From a virus: DNA of 45,629 bases. Positions 39,974-45,629 of this stretch are shown here, in pieces. Numbering within the stretch: position 1 is the first letter of the stretch; each line of letters opens with the position of its first letter. The stretch is from the IMG/VR virus record IMGVR_UViG_3300031977_003418, positions 1 to 45,629 of that record, one strand, 5' to 3'. Position numbers and translations under genes: made by a program. Under the pieces are notes generated by a model that was given only the letters and a program-made list of their open reading frames with translations, was not told the origin of the DNA and made no database searches.

Positions 39974-40261
39974 ATGGCCCGTCCTGACCTCCTGCCTGAC
40001 ATCCTTCCGGCCCTGTCCGCCGACACCGTCAGGGGCCTTGTGCGTGACCTCTCGGGGTCGCTGGCCGCGACCGACCGCCCGACCAGTGCCGCCGCCAAGG
40101 CCATGGGGCGGGCCCTCGCCGTCATCCGCGCCGAGGAGCACCGGCGTCTCCGCGCTCCAGCAGCGAGGGACCGCGTCCCGAGCGATAGCGCCAGCATCCG
40201 CGCTCAAGCAGCGAGCCTCCGCGAGGCGAGCGATAGCGCCAGCATGGCGTCGTCGTCATGA
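39974..40261 (+). CDS. Small protein with a hairpin-repeat C-terminus
   Basis: The 95-residue protein has a helical N-terminal part (DILPALSADTVRGLVRDLSGSLAATDR, then AAAKAMGRALAVIRAEEHRRL) and a C-terminus encoded by two adjacent family B elements (ARDRVPSDSAS and QAASLREASDSAS). Its stop overlaps the next start. The repeats have lengthened the protein by 26 or more residues without breaking the frame. Confidence 0.68.
   Translation: MARPDLLPDILPALSADTVRGLVRDLSGSLAATDRPTSAAAKAMGRALAVIRAEEHRRLRAPAARDRVPSDSASIRAQAASLREASDSASMASSS
40154..40192. repeat. Family B 39-bp hairpin element, copy B3
   Basis: Stem GGGAC / GTCCC round CGC; GCTCC replaces GCTCA near the start. Confidence 0.85.
40202..40240. 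repeat. Family B 39-bp hairpin element, copy B4
   Basis: Stem GCCTC / GAGGC round CGC. It is 9 bases from B3 and at the gene end. Confidence 0.85.
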
Positions 40262-40623
40262 CCGCTACCTTCATCACCCGGGGTCATGTCGCCCTGCCCT
40301 TCCCCTCGGCCCAGGCCTTGGCCGCATGGCTGGTCACGCGCGCGGCGGGGGCGCCGATCGAACTGCTGCCCCAGCGCATCGCCCACGCGGGAACCCCGGC
40401 CGACGCCCCCATTGACGCCCTGGCCGTCTTCACCCGTCGCCCCGTCACCAGCACAGACGCGCGCGGCCGCACCATCACCACCATGGCCGACGTCTGGCAC
40501 GGCTGGGCCACCGACGGCGCCGCCGACCCCGTCGCCCTGCAGGCTGCAATCGACGCCCTCACGACGCCGGCCTCGGCCGAGACCCCGGCGCTTGCGGCAC
40601 TGCCCCTCGCGGGGGCCGCATGA
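40258..40623 (+). CDS. Early protein, member of a small paralogous set
   Basis: The 121-residue protein has HVALPFPSAQALAAWLVTRAAGAPIELLPQRIAHAG and IDALAVFTRRPV. The pattern F-x-S-x-x-A-L-A-A-x-x followed by ExL is shared with 40620-40943 and 44058-44579. Three copies in one operon suggest duplication with divergence, often seen in phage counter-defence or takeover genes. The function is unknown. Confidence 0.68.
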   Translation: MTATFITRGHVALPFPSAQALAAWLVTRAAGAPIELLPQRIAHAGTPADAPIDALAVFTRRPVTSTDARGRTITTMADVWHGWATDGAADPVALQAAIDALTTPASAETPALAALPLAGAA

Positions 40624-40943
40624 CCGCCACCCTGCACCCGGCCCACGATCCCCGGTCCCCGGTCACCTTCCTCGCGCTCGACGCCCTGGCCGCCCACCTG
40701 ATCCGCCAGCGGCCGGGCCGCACTGTCGAACTGACGGGCACCCAGGTGTCGGACAGCGGCGGCGACCTGGTCCAGGCCCTCTCGGCCTATGCCATCCGCC
40801 CGCGCGATCGCACCGCCTTCCTCGACGATCCGGCGGCCTTCGATGCTGACTGGCTGGGCCTGATCTTCGCCGGGCCCCAGGCCTGGACCCAGCTGACCGC
40901 TGCCCTCACCCGCATCCGCACCGCCGGGGGGCTGGCGGCATGA
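40620..40943 (+). CDS. Early protein, paralogue of 40258-40623
   Basis: The 107-residue protein repeats the family pattern (VTFLALDALAAHLIRQRPGRTVELTGTQV, then LSAYAIRPRDRTAFLDDPAAFDADWLGLIFAG). ATG overlaps the upstream stop (ATGA) and its stop overlaps the next start. The order and spacing with its paralogue point to tandem duplication. Confidence 0.68.
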   Translation: MTATLHPAHDPRSPVTFLALDALAAHLIRQRPGRTVELTGTQVSDSGGDLVQALSAYAIRPRDRTAFLDDPAAFDADWLGLIFAGPQAWTQLTAALTRIRTAGGLAA

Positions 40944-41200
40944 CGGCCTTCGCTCTCGTCTTCGGCCCCATCTGCGTCTGGATCGCCTGCGGTCAGGCGC
41001 TCGACGCGGCACAGCGAAGTGCCTTTGCATGGGCCATGGCACGCGGGTTGATCGCGGCGCCGTTCCAGACAGACGTCGCGCCATTTCAGGCCGTCTGTCG
41101 TCGCAAGGCGGGCCGCTGCATGGTCGCGGGCTTCGCCTGGTCTCTCGGCGCTGCCCTGTCGGCCGCCGCCATCGGCTTCATCGCGGGGCGGGCCCTGTGA
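40940..41200 (+). CDS. Small membrane protein
   Basis: The 86-residue protein has a hydrophobic start (FALVFGPICVWIACGQAL) and end (VAGFAWSLGAALSAAAIGFIAGRAL) with a short loop containing CRRKAGRC. Two membrane helices are likely. It is coupled to both neighbours by overlaps. Confidence 0.68.
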   Translation: MTAFALVFGPICVWIACGQALDAAQRSAFAWAMARGLIAAPFQTDVAPFQAVCRRKAGRCMVAGFAWSLGAALSAAAIGFIAGRAL

Positions 41201-41421
41201 CGGACGCCCTCACCCCCTCGGCAACCGACCGGCGCATCACCGTCGCCGTCCAGATCGCCTGGGCCGAGGCCCAGGCCAGCCAGCATGCCCGCCTCGCGGC
41301 CCGCGCACAGGCCAGCAGCCCCGTCCGCACCAAGGCGCTCGAGCGCGAACGCATCGCCCGGGCCGCCGCCGAAAACCTCCGCCGCCTTTCCCGACCCCGC
41401 AAACCCCGGAACCCGTCATGA
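41197..41421 (+). CDS. Small basic helical protein
   Basis: The 74-residue product starts at GTG 41197 (GTGA overlap) and is a single basic helical stretch (VQIAWAEAQASQHARLAARAQAS, VRTKALERERIARAAAENLRRLSRP). It lies just before the ParB-like gene, overlapping its start. It may be a nucleic-acid binding or coiled-coil partner of it. Confidence 0.65.
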   Translation: MTDALTPSATDRRITVAVQIAWAEAQASQHARLAARAQASSPVRTKALERERIARAAAENLRRLSRPRKPRNPS

Positions 41422-43469
41422 CCGCAGCCGCCGCCCCCCAAGTCCTGGCCCGCGAAACCCGCAAGCCCGAGTTTCCCGCCACCGTCCACGCCTATACCGA
41501 CGCGCTGCAGCTGCTGCGCGACACGCCGGGCCTGACGGCAGATCAGATCTCCGATCAGACCGACCGCCTGAAATGGAACGTCAAACGCGACCTGCACAAA
41601 CTGGTCGACGCCGGGGTGATCGAGGGCAAGGGCGGCGACCACGGCGACAAGGCCTGGTCGCTGACGGCCAAGGGCACCCGCTGGGTCGAGGGCATCGACG
41701 TCGCCAGCGGCCGCGCGCAGGCCGGCGGCGAAATGACCGCCCTTCTGGTCCAGCTGATCCCCGACCCTGACCAGCCACGCAAGACGTTCGACGAGACCGA
41801 ACTGGGCGACCTGATCCACAGCATCCACACCAAGGGCTTGCTCCAACCCATTCTGGTCCGCCCGGCCGGGGCCAATCGCCTCCACATCATCATAGCCGGC
41901 GAGCGCCGCTATCGCGCGATCAAGGCGCTCGCCACCGATGGTCTTTGGGCCGCCGACAAGCCCGTCCCCATCCGCATCGCCTCGCCCGAGGATGAGGCCG
42001 AGGTCATGGAACTGGCCCTGGTCGAAAACACCCAGCGTACCGACCTGAACCACATGGAACTGGCGCTGGGCTATCAGCGCCTGGCCGACCTCGGCCGCTC
42101 GCCGAAACAGATCGCCGCCGTCGTCGGCCGCACGAATGACCACGTCACCCAGCACCTGCGCCTGACCCGCCTCGAGGCCGAGGACCAGGCCGCTGTCGCC
42201 GCCGGCACCCTGCCGCTGCATCAGGCGCTGGAGAAGCTGCGGGCGCCGAAGGGCGAGGCCGAGCCCGTAGCCGACACGCCGGCCGGACGGTCCGCTGAAT
42301 GGACGACGCACGACGTCCACAAAACGCCCTTCGGCGCGCGGGACGGGGACACCGAGCCCCTGATGACCATCCACATCCTGCACGACGGGGACGGTAGCTT
42401 CCGATCACTGTCCCGCCCAAGCCTGCCTCTTGGCGCGCCCGCGTTTGAGAGCCTCAGCTATCGCGCCGAAGGTGCGGCCCTCCATGCCGCGATCCATTAT
42501 CTTCGAGGAATCTGTGTCGCCGAAGACCCCCCCCGCCCCGCCATCGAATGGCTCGACAAGCTGCAGGGCCCGCACGTCGTCAACGGCGTCGATTGCTTCA
42601 ACGCCGCACGCGCCCAGGAGCGCCGCTTCGCCCTCGGCTGGGACGAACGCAAGGCCAACCACTCCGCTCAAGCAGCGAGCGACCGCGTCGCGAGCGATAG
42701 CGGCAGAGAAACTGACCCCGACGAACCGCCCCTGCCCTTCGACGCCGCCGAGCCGAAATCATACCCGGATCTGTCCCCACGCGCCCGCCTCGCCCTCATC
42801 GAGCTGGCACACAAGGTCGGCGACGAACGCCGTCCGTGGGGCGATGAGGAAGGCGGCCGCGTCGGCGCCAGCGTCGGCTCCTACTGGCTGGACACCGCCC
42901 ACAGCGAACTGACCGCCGCCGGCCTCGCCACCTTCGCCCAGGTGCGCGGCGGCCTGCCGCCCATCGCCGCCCTGACCCACAAGGGCAGCGCATGGCTGGA
43001 CAGTCAGGGCTTCGAACTGCCGGTCACCGAAGCGGCCAAGGAAAAGGCCCAGATCGCCTCGGGCCTCGAAATTCACGACTGGCCCTATGTCACCCCCTGG
43101 CTGGCCCAGGTCGCGCAACCGGCCGAGGCACCCATCGACAGCGCTCAAGCAGCGAGCGACCGCGTCGCAAGCGATAGCGCCCAAACCGACGAAGCCGACG
43201 CGACAGCGGCGGCCCTCGACGAGACCATCCTGGCCCTCGTCGCCGCCGACGCCGAGATCCTGACCGGCAATCCGGCCAAGGTCTTTTCAGATTTAGGGAT
43301 CAGCGACGTCCGGGCCAGCGCGAGCAATGCCGGTCTGATCATCTTTAGCGGCCCCGACAACCAGCCGGTGACCCACCTGACGGTCGATGTTGACGGCGAA
43401 CTCCCCGACAGTCGCGCCGAGGCCCTTGCCGGCCTGATCGCCCACCAGCTGCGCCAGGTGCTGGCATGA
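41418..43469 (+). CDS. ParB-like protein with winged helix N-terminus
   Basis: The 683-residue protein has a winged helix (about 25-92), a ParB/Srx-type domain (107-220) with GERRYRA (161-167) and ENTQRTDLNHMELA (203-216), and a helix-turn-helix (228-250). The large C-terminal half has further modules and three repeat-encoded linkers: family B near residues 417 and 576, and family A (GDERRPW) near 468. Full-length partition is unlikely without a ParA; phage ParB-like proteins often act as nucleases or regulators. It might bind the dispersed family A palindromes. Confidence 0.82.
   Translation: MTAAAAPQVLARETRKPEFPATVHAYTDALQLLRDTPGLTADQISDQTDRLKWNVKRDLHKLVDAGVIEGKGGDHGDKAWSLTAKGTRWVEGIDVASGRAQAGGEMTALLVQLIPDPDQPRKTFDETELGDLIHSIHTKGLLQPILVRPAGANRLHIIIAGERRYRAIKALATDGLWAADKPVPIRIASPEDEAEVMELALVENTQRTDLNHMELALGYQRLADLGRSPKQIAAVVGRTNDHVTQHLRLTRLEAEDQAAVAAGTLPLHQALEKLRAPKGEAEPVADTPAGRSAEWTTHDVHKTPFGARDGDTEPLMTIHILHDGDGSFRSLSRPSLPLGAPAFESLSYRAEGAALHAAIHYLRGICVAEDPPRPAIEWLDKLQGPHVVNGVDCFNAARAQERRFALGWDERKANHSAQAASDRVASDSGRETDPDEPPLPFDAAEPKSYPDLSPRARLALIELAHKVGDERRPWGDEEGGRVGASVGSYWLDTAHSELTAAGLATFAQVRGGLPPIAALTHKGSAWLDSQGFELPVTEAAKEKAQIASGLEIHDWPYVTPWLAQVAQPAEAPIDSAQAASDRVASDSAQTDEADATAAALDETILALVAADAEILTGNPAKVFSDLGISDVRASASNAGLIIFSGPDNQPVTHLTVDVDGELPDSRAEALAGLIAHQLRQVLA
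42666..42704. repeat. Family B 39-bp hairpin element, copy B5
   Basis: Stem GCGAC / GTCGC round CGC. It adds AQAASDRVASDSG to the ParB-like protein. Confidence 0.85.
42823..42837. repeat. Family A palindrome, one mismatch
   Basis: ACGAACGCCGTCCGT encodes DERRP within the ParB-like protein. Confidence 0.7.
43143..43181. repeat. Family B 39-bp hairpin element, copy B6
   Basis: Stem GCGAC / GTCGC round CGC, with one change outside the stem (AAGC for GAGC). It adds a second AQAASDRVASDSA to the ParB-like protein. Confidence 0.85.
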
Positions 43470-43651
43470 CCCGCCGCGACCCCCTGTGCTTCACCGCCCC
43501 CCACCCCGCCGCCTGCGACTGCCCGTCGTGCCAGCGCATCCGCGACGGCCTGCCGATCGACGCGCCCGCGCCGCGAACGCCCGAGAATAGCCAGCGGGTC
43601 CTGACGCCCGAGGATGGCAAGGGCGGCTTCACCCGGGGCCAGCGGTCATGA
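43466..43651 (+). CDS. Small cysteine-pair protein
   Basis: The 61-residue protein has CFTAPHPAACDCPSCQRIRDG, with close Cys and His residues able to bind a metal. The rest is proline-rich and unstructured. It is coupled at both ends (ATGA). Confidence 0.65.
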   Translation: MTRRDPLCFTAPHPAACDCPSCQRIRDGLPIDAPAPRTPENSQRVLTPEDGKGGFTRGQRS

Positions 43652-44058
43652 CCACCACCCCGCCGACCATCCTGTCCAGCGACCACACCCTGCAGCCCGG
43701 CGGGCGCTGGGAACGTGTGCTGACCGCTATCGCCCATCAGTCCCTGACCATCGGGGCCCTGCTGCGGGCGACCAACCCCGGCAAGCACCATCACCGGGCC
43801 GAGCGGCACCGCATCCTTCGAGCCCTGGTCATCATGTCCCATGTGGGGCTGGTCACCCGCGTCGAGGGCTGGGGCTGGACCGCCACGGCCGAAGGCCGCG
43901 ACGCCCTGACCGCCCTCGACCTCGCCCGCGCCCACGATCCCGCCGCGCGCGCTCAAGCAGCGAGCCTCCGCGAGGCGAGCGATAGCGCCAGCATCCGCGC
44001 TCAAGCAGCGAGGGACCGCGTCCCGAGCGATAGCGCCCAAACATGCGAGGCCGCCTGA
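43648..44058 (+). CDS. Winged-helix-like protein with hairpin-repeat tail
   Basis: The 136-residue protein has a winged-helix body (GGRWERVLTAIAHQSLTIGALLRATNPGKHHHRAERHRILRALVIMSHVGLVTRVEGWGWTATAEG). Residues from about 101 are encoded by two family B copies (QAASLREASDSAS, QAARDRVPSDSAQ). It may regulate early genes. The tail adds nothing recognisable and is likely flexible. Confidence 0.72.
   Translation: MTTTPPTILSSDHTLQPGGRWERVLTAIAHQSLTIGALLRATNPGKHHHRAERHRILRALVIMSHVGLVTRVEGWGWTATAEGRDALTALDLARAHDPAARAQAASLREASDSASIRAQAARDRVPSDSAQTCEAA
43951..43989. repeat. Family B 39-bp hairpin element, copy B7
   Basis: Stem GCCTC / GAGGC round CGC; identical to B4. Confidence 0.85.
43999..44037. 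repeat. Family B 39-bp hairpin element, copy B8
   Basis: Stem GGGAC / GTCCC round CGC. B7-B8 is the same pair of types as B4-B3 in reverse order and with the same 9-base gap. Confidence 0.85.
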
Positions 44059-44579
44059 TGCGCCCCCCGTACATCGAGGCCGCCGCCCTGCTGGCCGGCC
44101 ACGGACACCGCCTGCCCGACCCGACCATCCGTCAAACGATCTGGAGCCGACACGCCATGACGCCCGCCCCCTATGCCCTGCTGACCCGGTTGGACGAACG
44201 CACCCGCCCGACCGTCTTCCCCAGCCTCGCGGGGCTTGCCGCCCACATCGAGCGCCAGCGCCACGGCCAGGAACTGGAACTGGTCGAGGTCGAGGATCTG
44301 CACTTCCTCTGGCGCACCGCCGGCGGCGCCCAGGGCATCGACGCGCCCGAGCGCGACCTCGGCGTCCAGGTCTGGACCCGCCTGCTGGACGGCAGCCGCG
44401 ATCGCTGCCTCGGCTGGGCCTGGCTGAACGGCGGCGGCCTCGAGGTCCTGCGGCAGGCCCTCTACACCGCCGCACAACGCGCCGAACGCCCCGCACCCCA
44501 GAACCGCCCCAGCGACACCCTGCGCGCCCGCCTCGCCTACCGCGACCTGGTGGCCCAGCCCCGCCGGGGGGCCGCGTGA
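44058..44579 (+). CDS. Early protein, distant paralogue of 40258 and 40620
   Basis: The 173-residue protein has a short N-terminal part (MRPPYIEAAALLAGHGHRLPDPTIRQ) and a core beginning FPSLAGLAAHIERQRHGQELELVEVEDLHFLW, which recalls the two paralogues upstream. The tail has QVWTRLLDGSRDRCLGWAWLNGGGLEVLRQAL. The start shares a base with the previous stop (TGATG); an internal ATG at 44157 is possible. Confidence 0.68.
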   Translation: MRPPYIEAAALLAGHGHRLPDPTIRQTIWSRHAMTPAPYALLTRLDERTRPTVFPSLAGLAAHIERQRHGQELELVEVEDLHFLWRTAGGAQGIDAPERDLGVQVWTRLLDGSRDRCLGWAWLNGGGLEVLRQALYTAAQRAERPAPQNRPSDTLRARLAYRDLVAQPRRGAA

Positions 44580-44911
44580 TGGAACTGGACGCTGTTCACC
44601 GCCTCAACAACCAGGTCGATGCGGCCGCTGTTCGCCTCCACCGGCAGACCGGCCAGCCGGTCATCATCCTCGGCCTTGCCGAAACACCGACGGGCCAGAC
44701 GGGCGCGGTCTATGCCGCCCACGGCCCGACCCCCGGGCAACTCGAGTTCGCAATCCTGGCCCTGCTGATGAAGCTGGAAAGGGAAGTCGCATCAGGGGCC
44801 GCCGAAGGCTGCGACGACTGTCAGGCCCGCTATCTGCGCGTGTCATCGGCTGTCGCGGCGATCAAGGCCGGCTTCCCCACCGGAACGCTGCCGGCAGGAG
44901 GTACCTGCTGA
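44576..44911 (+). CDS. Early protein of unknown function
   Basis: The 111-residue protein (MELDAVHRLNNQVDAAAVRLHRQTGQPVIILGLAETPTG...) has a helix, a beta hairpin and a second long helix, with a Cys pair (CDDC). It starts at GTG 44576 or ATG 44579, overlapping the previous stop. I do not recognise a family. Confidence 0.68.
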   Translation: MMELDAVHRLNNQVDAAAVRLHRQTGQPVIILGLAETPTGQTGAVYAAHGPTPGQLEFAILALLMKLEREVASGAAEGCDDCQARYLRVSSAVAAIKAGFPTGTLPAGGTC

Positions 44912-45057
44912 TGCCGCCCCTCGACCCCATCCCCGGCCGCCACCCGCGACTCGTCGCCTGGGCCGCCGCCTTCCGCCGTGCCGGCTATTCCCTCGCCCGC
45001 GTGGCCCAGCTGTTCAACATCGATGTCGCCGAGCTGCGCGACGCGGGGGTGTCGTGA
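44911..45057 (+). CDS. Very small helix-turn-helix-like protein, paralogue of 35317-35487
   Basis: A 48-residue product begins MPPLDPIPGRHPRLVAWAAA and its ATG shares a base with the previous stop (TGATG). The core FRRAGYSLARVAQLFNIDVAELRDAG matches the pattern of 35317-35487. The same small module is therefore used in both early operons. Confidence 0.65.
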   Translation: MPPLDPIPGRHPRLVAWAAAFRRAGYSLARVAQLFNIDVAELRDAGVS

Positions 45058-45111
45058 TGCAGGGCACCCAGCAACCCCTTTCCCACCGCGCAACCACAAA
45101 GGAGAACGCGC

Positions 45112-45417
45112 ATGACTGAAGCTACCCTGAAATCCCCGCTGATCGGCCAGAAGGTGATCGTCCGGACCTATTCGGCCGGCGTCCACATCGGCGTGCTCGA
45201 GGACAAATCGGGCAAGGAGGTTCGCCTCTCGAACGCCCATCGCCTCTGGTACTGGAAGGGCGCCTTCACCCTCAACCAGGTCGCCGAAACCGGCATCAAG
45301 TCGGGCTCCCGCGTCGGGGCGCCCCTTCCCCAGCTGGAGCTGACCGAGGCGATCGAGGTCTTCCCGATCACCGACGCGGCCTTTGCCACGGTGGAGGCCC
45401 ACATTGACCGGCAATAA
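45112..45417 (+). CDS. DUF6948-type phage protein
   Basis: The 101-residue protein starts at ATG 45112 with AAAGGAG upstream. GQKVIVRTYSAGVHIGVLEDKSGKEVRLSNAHRLWYWKGAFTLNQVAETG is typical of DUF6948, a small beta-rich phage family of unknown function, often followed by a Gly-rich repeat protein as here. Confidence 0.78.
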   Translation: MTEATLKSPLIGQKVIVRTYSAGVHIGVLEDKSGKEVRLSNAHRLWYWKGAFTLNQVAETGIKSGSRVGAPLPQLELTEAIEVFPITDAAFATVEAHIDRQ

Positions 45418-45625
45418 CACCTCGGCCGTAGCCGGCTACGGCGACGGCGACGGCTCCGGCTACGGCGACGGCGACGGCTCCGGCTACGGCTACGGCGACG
45501 GCTCCGGCGACGGCGACGGCTCCGGCTACGGCGACGGCTCCGGCTACGGCTACGGCGACGGCGACGGCTCCGGCTACGGCGACGGCGACGGCTCCGGCTA
45601 CGGCGACGGCGACGGCTCCGGCTGA
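45404..45625 (+). CDS. Gly/Asp/Ser/Tyr tandem-repeat protein
   Basis: The 73-residue product begins at TTG 45404 (GGAGG six bases upstream) as MTGNNTSAVAG and is then all Gly alternating with Asp, Ser and Tyr. It overlaps the DUF6948 stop and ends at TGA 45623-45625. Repeats in 6-base codon pairs make it prone to length change. The same frame is seen at 3-122 because the contig is circular. Such proteins often follow DUF6948 genes; the role is unknown. Confidence 0.75.
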   Translation: MTGNNTSAVAGYGDGDGSGYGDGDGSGYGYGDGSGDGDGSGYGDGSGYGYGDGDGSGYGDGDGSGYGDGDGSG

Positions 45626-45629
45626 TCCC
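45504..45629. repeat. Terminal overlap, right copy (circular contig junction)
   Basis: This matches 1-126 with two differences, as described for the left copy. Confidence 0.9.

Noticed and set aside
41418-43469. ParB of a plasmid-type partition system
   Set aside because: No ParA gene is present and the phage has an integrase and attP; a regulatory or nuclease role is more likely.
45419-45622. CRISPR array
   Set aside because: The repeats are 6-base codon pairs without spacers, within a coding frame.

Overview
The window is a complete temperate siphophage genome, opened inside a coding tandem repeat. Its first 126 bases match its last 126 bases at 124 positions, so the molecule is a circle of about 45.5 kb. 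Very high GC, TTGACG-type promoter boxes, alphaproteobacterial-style phage families and many intragenic palindromes suggest an alphaproteobacterial host, probably Caulobacterales (Brevundimonas or Caulobacter-like). The host assignment is inference. The attP core is the 3' half of a CAU-anticodon tRNA gene, so the phage integrates into a host tRNA-Met gene.

Layout on the circle: the immunity hub lies at about 37.4-38.9 kb, with a leftward Cro-like gene, a rightward CI/LexA-type repressor that keeps its Ala-Gly cleavage site and Ser/Lys dyad, and a secreted-protein moron. From it a leftward early operon (37.4 to 31.0 kb) carries small DNA-binding proteins, an N6-adenine methyltransferase, a zinc-finger primase and a P-loop replication ATPase. 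This operon ends at an inverted iteron-like array (30.84-31.0 kb) that may be the origin. The leftward late operon (30.7 to 7.1 kb) follows: DUF6456-like gene, lambda-type terminase (Nu1/A), gpW, gpB portal, fused prohead protease and major capsid protein, DUF2190 decoration protein, neck, tail tube, frameshifted tail chaperone, tape measure, tail tip, fibre, and a holin / M15 endolysin / spanin cassette.

The rightward operon starts at about 38.9 kb, crosses the contig junction (45.6 kb to 1) and reaches the integrase at 4.3 kb. It is a train of small, mostly translationally coupled genes: TM and paralogous unknowns, a ParB-like protein, DUF6948, a Gly/Asp/Ser/Tyr repeat protein, two ASCH-type proteins, a Dam-like methyltransferase, a fused unknown, excisionase and integrase. 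The two transcription units converge on an accessory island (4.3-7.1 kb) with a Fic protein and its small partner, attP, two unknown genes and three terminators.

The most unusual features are repeats woven into genes: (A) a 15-bp palindrome, four perfect and four near-perfect copies; (B) a 39-bp hairpin element, eight copies, with compensatory stem changes and placed in frame inside proteins; (C) an 87-bp hairpin plus Shine-Dalgarno module, three copies, each heading a small gene that points against the surrounding operon and clustered round the immunity region. There is also a clear -1 frameshift in the tail chaperone, an internal start in the protease-capsid fusion, and a 7-bp repeat able to shift a reading frame.
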